A stretch of 64,000 bases of DNA from Phycisphaerales bacterium (lineage in GTDB: Bacteria; Planctomycetota; Phycisphaerae; Phycisphaerales; UBA1924). Below, piece by piece: positions 22,997 to 32,420 of the stretch; positions within the stretch are counted from its first letter, which is position 1; each line of letters starts with the position of its first letter. The stretch covers positions 434,001-498,000 of the forward strand of contig JAJDDC010000040.1 in assembly GCA_029260515.1 (NCBI GenBank), in the 5' to 3' direction. The position numbers were made by a program, and so were the translations under genes. The notes under the pieces were generated by a model. The model worked only from the letters and a program-made list of their open reading frames with translations, searched no databases and was not told the DNA's origin.

Positions 22997-25834
22997 ATGG
23001 GCGGGATCACCACCGGGGTCGGCCTGTTCAGCGGGATCGATACACAGTCGCTCATCGAGCAGCTGCTGGCGATCGAGGCGCGCCCGCGCCAGCTCGCACA
23101 GAACCGGCTCTTCCAGCTCCAGACCCAGCAGGCCGCGTACCTGGACATCAACTCGCGACTCAGCGCGCTCAAGACCGCGTCGGCCAAGTTCCGTACGTCG
23201 CTGACATTCGACTCCAAGCTCGCGACGAGCTCGGACTCGGACGTGCTGACCGCGACGGCGGGCGTCGGGGCGGCGCCGGGCACGTACTCGTTCATCGTGG
23301 ACCGCCTCGTCTCGGCCCAGCAGATGCTCTCGCGTGGCTTCGCCGACCGGGACACCTCGGCGATCGGCATCGACTCGCTCACGCTCGAGGACCACCGGGC
23401 CAGGCTGGACCGCGAGACGAACCTGGCCCGCCTCAACGGGGGCGACGGGATCGAGCGGGGCAAGATCCGCATCACCGTCGGCGGCTCGACAAGCACGGAC
23501 ATCGATCTCTCGCGCGCGGGCAGCGTGGACGACGTGCTCGAGGCGATCAACGAGTCGGGTGCGGGCGTCACCGCCAGCGTCCAGAACGGGCGGTTCGTGA
23601 TCGACGGGAACGGCCAGACGGTCGGCGTGACGAGCCTGGAGGGGCGCCAGACCGCCGAGACCCTCGGTATCGCGACCGACACCGACCTGGGCACGACGAC
23701 GATCCTCGAGGGGTCGAGCGTCTACGGGCTCAACGCGAACACGCCCCTGAGCGCCCTGCGCGACGGCGCGGGCATCCGCTTCAACCTCGATTCTCTGCTC
23801 GGCGAGGACTTCACGATCGACGTCGGCGGCAACGCCGTGAGCATCAATCTCGGCGAGATCTACGAGACCGTGGACGGCGAGCTCGTCGTCACACAGGGCG
23901 CGATCTCGACGGTCGGCGGGCTCGTGGACCGGATCAACTCGACGCTCGAGGACGCGGGCGTCGGGGTGGTCAGCGTCTCGATCGACTCGGACACCGGCGC
24001 CCTCGCGCTGGACACGGGCGGGTTCGTGGTCACGCTCACCGACGGGGGCAAGAACACGCTGGGCCAGATCGGCTTCGCCGACGGCCTCGTCGCCTCAAAC
24101 CCGCTCGCGGGCAATCGGATCTTCGCGGGCATCGGCGAGACGTTGGTCTCGAGCCTCAACGGCGGCGCGGGCCTGGCGAGCATGACGAGCCTGGACTTCG
24201 TCACCGCCGACAGCTCGTCGTTCAGCATCGACATCTCGGGCCAGACCACGATCCAGGGCATCATCCGAGAGATCAACGACCAGTCGGGCGGCGATGTCGT
24301 GGCCTCGCTCAACGACGCGGGCAACGGGATCAAGATCGTCGATCAGACGACGGGCGGGGCTGCCCTGACGATCACCTCCGCGGACACCTCGGCGGCGGAC
24401 CTCGGGATCGACACCGGGCCCTCGGGCGTGACGACGGGCGAGGTGGACTCCGGCTCGTTGCAGCTGCGGTACATCTCCGGGGCGACCAAGCTCAGCGAGT
24501 TCGGCTCGGGCGTGGGCACGGGCAAGGTCCGGTTCACCGACGCCCAGGGCGTGACCTTCAGCGTGGACATCGGATCGGACTCCAAGACCCTGGGCGACGT
24601 GATCGACGAGATCAACGGCCAGTCGTCGGCGGCGGGGTCGGCGCTGGTCGCGCGGATCAACGACAACGGCGACGGCCTGCTCATCGAGGACAGCTCGGGC
24701 GGCGCGGTCCCCATCAAGGTCGAGGACACGACAGGCTCCGTCGCCAGCGTGCTCAAGATCGCCGGCGAGTCCGGGTCCGCCGGGGCGGGCGAGAACAAAA
24801 TCGACGGCTCGCTCGAGGTCCTCGTCGAGTTCGACCCGGCCGACACGCTCGACGACATCGTGGACAAGATCAACGACGCTGGCGGGGGCGTCGGCGTCTC
24901 GATCCTCAACGACGGCGGCGGTGGCAACGCCTACCGCCTGAGCTTTACGTCCGACCAGACCGGCGTCGCGGGGCGGTTCATCCTCGACACCAACGGCTTC
25001 GACCTGGGCGTCAGCACGCTCGAGGAGGGTGACGACGCGCGCGTCTTCTTCGGTTCGAGCAACCCCGCGAACGCCATCCTCCTGCAGGGCTCGTCGAACA
25101 CACTCGACTCGGTGCTCACTGGCGTGAGCATCGACCTCAAGAGCGCGAGCGAGACGCCCGTCCAGCTCACCATCACGGGCGACAACGAGACGATCGAGGG
25201 CGACGTCCAGGCCTTCATCAAGGCGTTCAACGACACGGTCGATCGCATCAGCTTCCAGACCCGGTTCGTCCAAGACACGGAGGAACGCGGCGCGCTGCTC
25301 GGCGACGGCACCGCGATCTCGCTGCGGTCCGCGCTCTTCGGCGCCGTGCTCGGCGCCAACGACGGGTTTTCCGGCGCGTACAACACGCTCGCCTCGGTCG
25401 GCATCACGGTGGGCGAGGGCGCCAAGCTCGAGCTTGACTCGGACAAGTTCCGCGCCGCGCTGGCGGCCGACCCGCAGGCGGTCGAGGACCTCTTCGCCAG
25501 GCGTGTCGTGGACCCCGACTCGGGGACAGACCAGCTGGGCGACGGGGTCACCTCGACGGACCTGTCCGCGGCCAACGAGTACACCGAGCTGGGCCTGATC
25601 GTCCAGATCGAGGAGTTCGCCAACCGGTACATCGACTCGATCTCGGGCGTGCTGACCAACAAGCGCAACGCCCTGGACTCGCAGATCGAGCTCCAGCAGG
25701 ACCGGATCGACTCGATCACGGCGAAGCTCGAATCCCGGCGGGTGGTGCTCGGGCGACAGTTTCTGGCGATGGAGCAGGCGATCGCAAGCCTGCAGAGCAT
25801 GAGCTCATCGCTCTCCTCGATCGGGCTCGGCTGA
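22997..25834 (+). CDS. fliD: Flagellar filament cap protein FliD (enlarged)
   Basis: Forms the cap on the growing flagellar filament outside the cell and guides flagellin folding. The N-terminal D0 part (GITTGVGLFSGIDTQSLIEQLL) and the C-terminal coiled part (LTNKRNALDSQIELQQDRI to the end) are typical. At 945 residues it is about twice the common length. The surplus consists of at least five 'flagellin hook IN' modules, at about residues 156-205, 297-345, 399-455, 510-565 and 604-665, each built around an (I/V)xxIN motif followed by a small beta unit. GGGAAGGGA precedes the ATG. fliS lies 49 bp downstream. Confidence 0.93.
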   Translation: MGGITTGVGLFSGIDTQSLIEQLLAIEARPRQLAQNRLFQLQTQQAAYLDINSRLSALKTASAKFRTSLTFDSKLATSSDSDVLTATAGVGAAPGTYSFIVDRLVSAQQMLSRGFADRDTSAIGIDSLTLEDHRARLDRETNLARLNGGDGIERGKIRITVGGSTSTDIDLSRAGSVDDVLEAINESGAGVTASVQNGRFVIDGNGQTVGVTSLEGRQTAETLGIATDTDLGTTTILEGSSVYGLNANTPLSALRDGAGIRFNLDSLLGEDFTIDVGGNAVSINLGEIYETVDGELVVTQGAISTVGGLVDRINSTLEDAGVGVVSVSIDSDTGALALDTGGFVVTLTDGGKNTLGQIGFADGLVASNPLAGNRIFAGIGETLVSSLNGGAGLASMTSLDFVTADSSSFSIDISGQTTIQGIIREINDQSGGDVVASLNDAGNGIKIVDQTTGGAALTITSADTSAADLGIDTGPSGVTTGEVDSGSLQLRYISGATKLSEFGSGVGTGKVRFTDAQGVTFSVDIGSDSKTLGDVIDEINGQSSAAGSALVARINDNGDGLLIEDSSGGAVPIKVEDTTGSVASVLKIAGESGSAGAGENKIDGSLEVLVEFDPADTLDDIVDKINDAGGGVGVSILNDGGGGNAYRLSFTSDQTGVAGRFILDTNGFDLGVSTLEEGDDARVFFGSSNPANAILLQGSSNTLDSVLTGVSIDLKSASETPVQLTITGDNETIEGDVQAFIKAFNDTVDRISFQTRFVQDTEERGALLGDGTAISLRSALFGAVLGANDGFSGAYNTLASVGITVGEGAKLELDSDKFRAALAADPQAVEDLFARRVVDPDSGTDQLGDGVTSTDLSAANEYTELGLIVQIEEFANRYIDSISGVLTNKRNALDSQIELQQDRIDSITAKLESRRVVLGRQFLAMEQAIASLQSMSSSLSSIGLG

Positions 25835-25883
25835 GCCGGCGGCGCTTCAGAATGGGCGCCCGGGCGCCGATATCCAGATCGAT

Positions 25884-26354
25884 ATGAGCCAGAACAGCAC
25901 CGCGATCGCGTACCTCCGCACCAAGGTCATGACGGCCAGCCCCGAGCAGCTGCGCCTGATGCTCCTGGAGGGCTCGGTCCGCTTCGCCCTCCAGGCCCGC
26001 GAGGGGCTGGAGGCCAGGGACTACGAGCGGAGCCACGCGGGCTTCACCCAGTGCCGTGCCATCGTGCTCGAGCTGCTCAACACCGTGAAGCCGGGCCCGG
26101 ACGAGGGGCTCGCCGAGCGTGTGCGGTCGCTGTACACATTCATCTACAACGAGCTGATCGAGTCGAGCTTCGACAAGGACATCGCACGCCTCGGCAAGGC
26201 CATCGGCCTGCTCGAGTACGAGGTCGAGACGTGGAAGCTGGCGATGGGCCGGCTGGCCGACGAGCGCGGCGGTCGCGCCGCGTGCGAGGGCGAGCCGCAA
26301 CCCGAGGGCGCGCGTGCCGAGGGCGAGCGGGCGTCGCTCTCGATCGAGGCCTGA
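25884..26354 (+). CDS. fliS: Flagellin export chaperone FliS
   Basis: A 156-residue helical chaperone that keeps flagellin unpolymerised until export. The family pattern is clear: AYLRTKVMTASPEQLRLMLLEGSVRF near the N-terminus and SLYTFIYNELIESSFDKD in the middle, with a charged C-terminal tail beyond the usual 125-135 residues. It follows fliD by 49 bp. GCCGATAT at 25866-25873, 10 nt before the ATG, resembles a sigma-28 -10 box (7 of 8 bases), but no TAAA -35 is visible. It converges with holB. Confidence 0.92.
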   Translation: MSQNSTAIAYLRTKVMTASPEQLRLMLLEGSVRFALQAREGLEARDYERSHAGFTQCRAIVLELLNTVKPGPDEGLAERVRSLYTFIYNELIESSFDKDIARLGKAIGLLEYEVETWKLAMGRLADERGGRAACEGEPQPEGARAEGERASLSIEA

Positions 26355-26379
26355 GCCGGGCACAGTCCTCGACCCGGAG

Positions 26380-27540
26380 TCAGCGGGCGATGCCCGCGAC
26401 GAGCTGCTCCATCACGAACGGGACCTGCACGCTGCCCGCGACGGCGGACTCGGCGGCCGCGACGCGCTCGATCGCGCCCGCGGCGTGCTCGCGCTCGCCC
26501 TCCTGGCGCAGTCGTCGGCGGTAGTGGTCCGCGACGAGCGAGAGCATCTGGCGGGCGCCGAGGCGGTTGGCGGTGTCTTTGGAGCGGTTCTCGCCCGTCT
26601 TCTCGCCGCGTTTTACGTGGTCCTTCGCCCAGTCGTCCACGAGCCCGGACATCGTCGGCGCGAGGGCCAGCGGGTACCGCCCCGCGTCGAGGTCGGCGAG
26701 CATCGGGCCGACCTGCGCGTGCCACGCGTAGAGGCCGCCCTCGAGCGCGCGCACGAGGCGCCCGGGCGAGCCCGCGGCGTACGCGAGGAGCCACTCCCGC
26801 TGGTCGGCGTCGATGTCCGGGTTCGCGCGCGCGAGCCACGCCTGCATCGCCTCGTTGTCGAGCGGCGCGAAGGCGACGCGCTGGCAGCGTGACCGGATCG
26901 TGGGCGTGAGGCGTTCCTCGCTGTCGGTCACCAGGATGATCAGCGCCCCGGGCGGGGGCTCCTCGAGCGTTTTGAGCAGCGTGTTCTGGCTGTCGTAGGC
27001 GATCAGCTCCGCCTCGTCGATGATGAAGACCTTGGACGCCAGCCCCCCGGGCGAGACGCTGGCGTGGCGCGCGACGGGTGTGAGCACGTGCTCGTCGAGC
27101 ACGCCCATCGGGATGGTGGTGAGCTTGTTGTCGCGGATCTTCTTGTCGCTGGCGAAGCGGGCCAACTCCTTGACGACCACGTGCAGGTCCGGGTGGGCGC
27201 CGCGTGCGAGCATGCCCTGGACCTCGGAGTCGGCGTCGGGGGCGAATCGCCCGGCCAGGTCCGGGGCGGCGGTCGGGTCGAGCGCGACGCCCGCGAGGGC
27301 GAGGGCGGCGGTGAACTTCCCGACGCCCTGGGGGCCGTAGAAGATCCAGGCGTGGTGCAGGCGCCCCGAGGCGATGGCCGCCTCCAGCGTCGCGAGGGCA
27401 CGGCGCTGTCCCAGGATCTCGGCTAGCTGTATCGGTCGCGGGGCGTCGAGGCGGTCGGGCGGGGCGTCGCGTCCGGGCGCGGTTCTCCGGCGCGCGGTCT
27501 TCTTCCTGGGCTTGACGGGTTTTTTTGGCGTGTCGGGCAT
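26380..27540 (-). CDS. holB: DNA polymerase III clamp-loader subunit delta prime (HolB-like)
   Basis: A 386-residue AAA+ protein. The Walker A is GPQGVGKFT near residue 70, the Walker B region is FIIDEAELI, and the SRC sensor is TIRSRCQRV. The N-terminus has a 35-residue Lys/Arg/Pro-rich extension, then the ILGQRRALATLEAAI start of the domain. The four zinc cysteines of DnaX are absent, which fits delta prime rather than tau/gamma. It would open and load the beta clamp together with DnaX and HolA. It lies 15 bp downstream of the protease gene on the same strand. Confidence 0.88.
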   Translation of the reverse strand: MPDTPKKPVKPRKKTARRRTAPGRDAPPDRLDAPRPIQLAEILGQRRALATLEAAIASGRLHHAWIFYGPQGVGKFTAALALAGVALDPTAAPDLAGRFAPDADSEVQGMLARGAHPDLHVVVKELARFASDKKIRDNKLTTIPMGVLDEHVLTPVARHASVSPGGLASKVFIIDEAELIAYDSQNTLLKTLEEPPPGALIILVTDSEERLTPTIRSRCQRVAFAPLDNEAMQAWLARANPDIDADQREWLLAYAAGSPGRLVRALEGGLYAWHAQVGPMLADLDAGRYPLALAPTMSGLVDDWAKDHVKRGEKTGENRSKDTANRLGARQMLSLVADHYRRRLRQEGEREHAAGAIERVAAAESAVAGSVQVPFVMEQLVAGIAR

Positions 27541-27555
27541 GGGACGCCCGTGAGT

Positions 27556-28461
27556 CTAGCGGGCGCTGTCGGGCGCGGCGTGTGCGTCGCGACGGCGGCG
27601 CGGGACGGCGGCCAGGAGCGCGGTGAACAGCACAGGACAGGATGCCGGCGCGGGGATCACCGATTCGATCCAGTCGTTGTGCATATTCACGCGGACGATT
27701 CCCGCGCCGTCGCCGTACATCCCTGTGGGCTCTCCGGTGGTGCCGAGGATGAAGGAATGAACGCCGGCGAGGTACCACTGACCATCTTCCTGGATGAAGG
27801 TACCCCCGCCCGAGTCGCCGGGGACGATGAGGTACTCGAGGTCAAGCGGGCTGGCGTCGCCGAAGAGATTCCCTGACGCGTCCAGCGGGCTGTCGAAGTC
27901 TGCCAGGAGGATGGTCTCGGAGAGGCCGAGGGCGTCGCCGAGGGCATCCCAGCTGTTGTTTCCGGCTCGCTTGACACCCTCGGTGCCGGGGATGAAGCCT
28001 GTGACGCCGTCACCCGTCCAGCCCAGACCGACGGAGGTCATGGTCGCGCCGATGTCGTCGGAGCCCTCGTAGAGGGCGGCGGGGTTGACGTTGGTGACCG
28101 GGGCGGCGAGCCGGAGGAGGGCAAGATCGTGGTTGGCGTCGTCGCCGTTCGATTTGAGAAAATCCGGATGGACGACGCGCTGGGTGACCTCGTACACGGC
28201 GCCGCCCAGTTCGAACGAGAGCGGGCTGGGGTTGAAGAGGGAGCAGTGCCCGGCGGTCAGGACCCAGCCGGGCGCGACGAGGGTCGCCGAGCACGAGTAC
28301 GTGTCCCCGTCGCGGTACAGCGAGCCGACGGGGTCGAACTGACCCTGGGCGGCAAGGGCGATGTACGAGGCATCGGGGACATCGTGCCGGATGACGCCTC
28401 CGCTGGCGGCGAGCGTGCAGGCGAGGAGCGGGGTCGCTGCGGCGCGGAGTGTGATCGGCAT
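27556..28461 (-). CDS. Secreted trypsin-like serine protease with PEP-CTERM-like tail
   Basis: A 301-residue chymotrypsin-fold protease with a signal peptide (about 1-20). The triad is complete: His72 in LTAGHCS, Asp112 in NHDLALL and Ser217 in PGDSGGG. The C-terminus holds VIPAPASCP (IPAP at 269-272), a hydrophobic stretch (VLFTALLAAV) and then RRRR. This is the layout of PEP-CTERM-like sorting signals seen in planctomycetes, which hand exported proteins to an exosortase. AGGAGG precedes the ATG at 28461. The 232 bp to alaS contain an AT-rich stretch that may carry both divergent promoters. Confidence 0.88.
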   Translation of the reverse strand: MPITLRAAATPLLACTLAASGGVIRHDVPDASYIALAAQGQFDPVGSLYRDGDTYSCSATLVAPGWVLTAGHCSLFNPSPLSFELGGAVYEVTQRVVHPDFLKSNGDDANHDLALLRLAAPVTNVNPAALYEGSDDIGATMTSVGLGWTGDGVTGFIPGTEGVKRAGNNSWDALGDALGLSETILLADFDSPLDASGNLFGDASPLDLEYLIVPGDSGGGTFIQEDGQWYLAGVHSFILGTTGEPTGMYGDGAGIVRVNMHNDWIESVIPAPASCPVLFTALLAAVPRRRRDAHAAPDSAR

Positions 28462-28693
28462 AGGGGCCTCCTGGCATAACCGGGGGGCGCGAAGGGGGTG
28501 GACGCCGTCGCGTGCTTGCGGCGGCAATGATCATTCCCGATTGCCCCGATAATGCGAATGTACATCGGATCCTCGAGATGGCAAGCTGATCCGGGAGTCG
28601 AGGCCGACGACCCGCGGGCGGGTCGCCGGCGGTGGTCGGCTGGCGGCGAGGACCCCTCGTACGATCTGGCTCCCAGCCCACCCCGGAGCCCCC

Positions 28694-31594
28694 ATGCCGA
28701 GCACGACGCGGTCCACCACAGTCACACGCAGCGCCGATGTGCGCCGGGCGTTCATCGAGTTCTTCGAGGCCCGGGGGCACACGCACGTGCCGTCGAGCCC
28801 GGTCGTGCCGCACGACGACCCGACGCTGCTGTTCACCAACGCGGGGATGAACCAGTACAAGCCGATCTTCCTGGAGCAGGTGGCGCCGGGGAGCCCGCTG
28901 ACGGGGCTGACGCGGGCGGTGAACTCCCAGAAGTGCATCCGCGCCGGGGGCAAGCACAACGACCTGGAGGACGTGGGCAAGGACACGTACCACCACACGT
29001 TCTTCGAGATGCTCGGCAACTGGTCGTTCGGCGACTACTTCAAGCAGGAAACCATCGACTGGGCGTGGGAACTGCTCACCGAGGTCTTCGGGCTCGACAG
29101 GGACCGCCTGTACGCGACGTACTTCGGGGGCGACGAGGAGAAGGGCCTCGGGCCCGACCTCGAGGCGAAGGCGATGTGGGAGAAGCACCTCCCGCCCGAG
29201 CGGGTGCTGCCCTTCGGGATGAAGGACAACTTCTGGGAGATGGGCGAGACGGGGCCCTGCGGGCCGTGCTCGGAGCTGCACTACGACCGGGTCGGCGATC
29301 GCGACGCGGGGATGCTGGTCAACCGCGACGACGACGGCGTCATCGAGATCTGGAACCTGGTCTTCATCCAGTACGACCGCCAGGCGGACGGGTCGCTGCT
29401 CACGCTCCCACGTCAGCACGTGGACACCGGGATGGGCCTCGAGCGGCTGTGCTCGGTGCTCCAGGGCGTGAAGTCGAACTACGACACGGACCTGTTCACG
29501 CCGATCTTCAACGCGATCGAGAGCCTGCCGGGCGTGGAGCACCGGTACGCGGGCAAGCTGGGCGCGCAGGATGTGGGTCACAAGGACATGGCGTTCCGGG
29601 TGCTGGGCGACCACGCGCGGGCGCTGGTGTTCGCGATCACGGACGGGGCGACGCCCTCGAATGAAGGGCGCGGGTACGTGTTGCGGCGTGTGCTGCGGCG
29701 CGCGGTCCGGTACGGGCGCCAGATGCTCGGGGCCCGCCCCGGGTTCTTCTCGCGCCTCGCGCCCGTCGTCGTCGAGACGATGGGCGGGGCGTTCCCGGAG
29801 CTGAAGAAGGACCCGCAGCGGGTGTACGACATCATCAAGGAAGAGGAGGAGAGCTTCGAGCGGACGCTGGACCGGGGGATCAAGCTGTTCGAGGACATCG
29901 CGGCGGGCGGCTCGGACAAGCTTGTTTCGGGCGAGGACGCCTTCAAGCTCTACGACACGTACGGCTTCCCGGTAGACCTGACGCAGCTCATGGCCCAGGA
30001 ACGCGGGATGAAGGTGGACATCGCGGGCTTCGAGGCCGCGATGGAGGCGCAGAAGGAGCGTTCGCGGGCGGCCTCGAAGACCGGGGCTGCCGCGGAGCTG
30101 GGGCTCGAGCCCGACCAGATGGCACGCCTGGCGCGGATGAAGGTCGAACCGACCGACGACTCCAACAAGTTCCACGGGCGCGACGTCCGGGCCGGCGTCA
30201 GGGCGATCTGGAACGGGCACAACTTCGACGAGCGCGCCGACGTCACGACCGCGGGGACCCGGCGGGTCGGGCTGATCCTCGACACGACGAACTTCTACGC
30301 CGAGATGGGCGGGCAGGTCAGCGACCACGGGCGGCTCCTGGTGATGCGCGAGCGGCGCTCGAACGCGGGGGACAATCTCCAAGGCGGCGAGTTCCGTGTC
30401 GAGGACGTCAGGAGCTTCGGGGGGTACGTGCTGCACGTGGGGCGGATCACCCGCGGCGAGGTCCGCGTTGGCGACGACGTGCAGTTGCACATCGACAACG
30501 CGCGTCGGCGGGCGGTGGCGGCCAACCACACCGCGACGCACATGCTCAACTTCGCTCTGCGGGATGTGCTGGGCGAGGGGGCGGACCAGAAGGGTTCGCT
30601 CGTCGCCGACGACCGGCTCCGATTCGATTTCTCGCGCTCGGGCCCGGTGGGGCCCGAGGAGCTGGCGAAGGTCGAGGCGATCGTGCGCGACATGATCGGG
30701 GCGGATCTGCCTGTCAACGCGGACCTGGCGCCCCTCGAGCAGGCCAAGCGGCTCGCGGGGCTGCGGGCGGTGTTCGGCGAGGTCTACCCCGACCCGGTGC
30801 GGGTGGTCTCGATCGGGGCCAAGCCCGACGAGATGCTCGCGGCGCCGGAGGACGAGAAATGGCGTGGCGTGAGCGCCGAGCTGTGCGGCGGGACACACCT
30901 GGAGTCCACGGGGCAGGCCGAGGCGTTTGCGGTGATCGGCGAGGAGGCGGTCGCCAAGGGCGTGCGCCGGATCGTGGCGATCACGGGCGTCGCGGCGCGG
31001 GCGGCCGAGGACGCGGCGGGCGGGCTCGAGGCACGCATCGAGCGGGCGTCGGGCCTGGACGCGGCACGCCTGGGCGACGAGGTCAACGCGATCGCGGGCG
31101 AGCTGGACCAGCTCACGATGCCGGCGGCACGCAGGGCGGCGCTGCGGACCCGGGTGGGTGGGCTGCAGGACAAGGTGAAGGGCGCGAAGAAGGCTCAGGC
31201 GAAGAAGCGGGCGCAGGAGGCCCAGCAGGTTGCGGCGGGGATCGCGGAGTCCACGGCGATGGACCAGGTCGTCGTCGCGCAGATTGACCTGGGCTCGGAC
31301 CGTGACGCGTTGCAGGCGGCGCTGGGGGTGATCTCGCAGAAGCGGCCCGGGGCGCCGGTGATGCTGCTGAGCGTGGACGAGGAGGCGGGGTCGGTCGCGG
31401 TCGTCGCGGTCTCGCCCAAGGGCGCGATCGACGCGGGTCTGAAGGCGGGCGACTGGGTCCGCGAGGTGACGGGCGTGATGGGGGGCAAGGGCGGGGGCAA
31501 GCCCGACGCGGCGCAGGGCGCGGGCAAGGATCCGGGCAAGCTGCGCGAGGGGCTTGACGCGGGGCGGCGGTTCGCCCTTGGAAAGCTGATGTAG
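28694..31594 (+). CDS. alaS: Alanyl-tRNA synthetase
   Basis: Class II synthetase that charges tRNA-Ala and edits Ser/Gly-tRNA-Ala. It has 966 residues (usual 860-880; some excess near residue 860 onward). The N-terminal catalytic domain opens with RRAFIEFFEARGHTHVPSS. The editing site carries HTATH in the middle and CGGTHLESTGQ further on, both with their zinc-binding residues. The C-terminal C-Ala domain ends with GGKGGGKPDAAQGAG. TACGAT at 28660-28665 is a possible -10. The stop codon is only 2 bp before the ATP synthase accessory gene, so alaS heads that operon. Confidence 0.97.
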   Translation: MPSTTRSTTVTRSADVRRAFIEFFEARGHTHVPSSPVVPHDDPTLLFTNAGMNQYKPIFLEQVAPGSPLTGLTRAVNSQKCIRAGGKHNDLEDVGKDTYHHTFFEMLGNWSFGDYFKQETIDWAWELLTEVFGLDRDRLYATYFGGDEEKGLGPDLEAKAMWEKHLPPERVLPFGMKDNFWEMGETGPCGPCSELHYDRVGDRDAGMLVNRDDDGVIEIWNLVFIQYDRQADGSLLTLPRQHVDTGMGLERLCSVLQGVKSNYDTDLFTPIFNAIESLPGVEHRYAGKLGAQDVGHKDMAFRVLGDHARALVFAITDGATPSNEGRGYVLRRVLRRAVRYGRQMLGARPGFFSRLAPVVVETMGGAFPELKKDPQRVYDIIKEEEESFERTLDRGIKLFEDIAAGGSDKLVSGEDAFKLYDTYGFPVDLTQLMAQERGMKVDIAGFEAAMEAQKERSRAASKTGAAAELGLEPDQMARLARMKVEPTDDSNKFHGRDVRAGVRAIWNGHNFDERADVTTAGTRRVGLILDTTNFYAEMGGQVSDHGRLLVMRERRSNAGDNLQGGEFRVEDVRSFGGYVLHVGRITRGEVRVGDDVQLHIDNARRRAVAANHTATHMLNFALRDVLGEGADQKGSLVADDRLRFDFSRSGPVGPEELAKVEAIVRDMIGADLPVNADLAPLEQAKRLAGLRAVFGEVYPDPVRVVSIGAKPDEMLAAPEDEKWRGVSAELCGGTHLESTGQAEAFAVIGEEAVAKGVRRIVAITGVAARAAEDAAGGLEARIERASGLDAARLGDEVNAIAGELDQLTMPAARRAALRTRVGGLQDKVKGAKKAQAKKRAQEAQQVAAGIAESTAMDQVVVAQIDLGSDRDALQAALGVISQKRPGAPVMLLSVDEEAGSVAVVAVSPKGAIDAGLKAGDWVREVTGVMGGKGGGKPDAAQGAGKDPGKLREGLDAGRRFALGKLM

Positions 31595-31596
31595 CT

Positions 31597-31842
31597 ATGG
31601 ACCAGGGCGAGCGCAACCAGCGTCGGGACAACGTGAACCGGGCGCGGGCGTGGGCGCTGGCACTGGAGATGTCGTACTCGGTGGTCGCGGGTGGCGTGAT
31701 CGGGTACGGGATCGACTGGTACTTCGGGACGCTTCCCTGGTGGACCCTGGGGCTGTGCCTGGGAGGGCTGACGTTCGGGATGGTGCGGTTCGTCCGCGAG
31801 GCGAACCGCCTGAACCGCGAGTCGTCGGGGCGGGGGCGGTGA
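31597..31842 (+). CDS. AtpZ-like small membrane protein of the ATP synthase operon
   Basis: An 81-residue protein with two membrane helices (about 26-45 and 49-66) and a basic C-terminal end. VVAGGVIGYGIDWYFGTLPWWTLGLCLGGLTFGM is the typical glycine-rich hairpin of the AtpZ/AtpI-like accessory family, which helps c-ring assembly or Mg2+ supply in ATP synthase operons. The ATG lies 2 bp after the alaS stop. A 146-bp gap then precedes the next operon gene. Confidence 0.82.
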   Translation: MDQGERNQRRDNVNRARAWALALEMSYSVVAGGVIGYGIDWYFGTLPWWTLGLCLGGLTFGMVRFVREANRLNRESSGRGR

Positions 31843-31912
31843 GGGCGAGCGGGGTGCGGGGTTTGGGGGGCACAATGGGGCCCGGACGGTCGCCGACGGG
31901 GCGTGTGGGGCC

Positions 31913-31918
31913 TATTCT
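31913..31918 (+). promoter_or_regulatory. Possible internal promoter of the atp operon
   Basis: TATTCT lies within the 146-bp gap between the AtpZ-like gene and atpI, 70 nt before the ATG at 31989. It could start a transcript that does not include alaS. No -35 is clear. Confidence 0.3.
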
Positions 31919-31988
31919 CTTGCCCCGCAGTCAGGGGTCCGGCCAGACCGGAACCGGGGCGGATTGGACGCCGTGAAGGGCATTGCTG

Positions 31989-32420
31989 ATGGGTCAGACG
32001 CACGCACAGCCTGACGTCTCGATCGCTGCCGGCCGACTGATCGGCGTGGTGGTGGCGGCGTGGGCATTGTCGGCGTTGCTCGCGTCGGGGGTCGCCCTGG
32101 CGCTGGGCCAGCACGGCGCCTGGATGGGCGCGGTCGCGACGCTCGTCGGGGTTGGCGGCGGGCTGATGCTTGTTGTTGTCAGCGGGCCGCGACCCGCGGC
32201 GTTGTGGGCGATGGTGCAGATCGTGGCGTCGATGACGCGGATGCTCGTCGGGCTTGGAGTCGCGGTCGGGCTGTTCCTGGCGGTCCGCCCGGACCGGTAC
32301 GGGTACTGGGGCGTGGTGCTCGCGACGCTGCTGGCGACGCTCGTGGGCGAGGTGATGGTGTTCCTGCCCGTGGCGCGAGGGAGCGGCGGGCGGGCGGTTG
32401 GCACGGAGGCGGCGGCGTGA
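31989..32420 (+). CDS. atpI: ATP synthase subunit I-like membrane protein (AtpI type)
   Basis: A 143-residue protein with four hydrophobic segments (around residues 14-34, 40-60, 69-92 and 98-122), the topology of AtpI (UncI), a chaperone for c-ring assembly. Sequence motifs are weak, so the name rests mainly on topology and position just before atpB. ATG at 31989 is preferred over the TTG two codons earlier because GAAGGG lies 8 nt upstream. The stop overlaps the atpB start (GTGA). Confidence 0.75.
   Translation: MGQTHAQPDVSIAAGRLIGVVVAAWALSALLASGVALALGQHGAWMGAVATLVGVGGGLMLVVVSGPRPAALWAMVQIVASMTRMLVGLGVAVGLFLAVRPDRYGYWGVVLATLLATLVGEVMVFLPVARGSGGRAVGTEAAA

Noticed and set aside
28010-30898. 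A 962-codon open frame on the minus strand
   Set aside because: Covers alaS in antisense and runs into the protease gene; no domain is visible, while alaS has all synthetase motifs.
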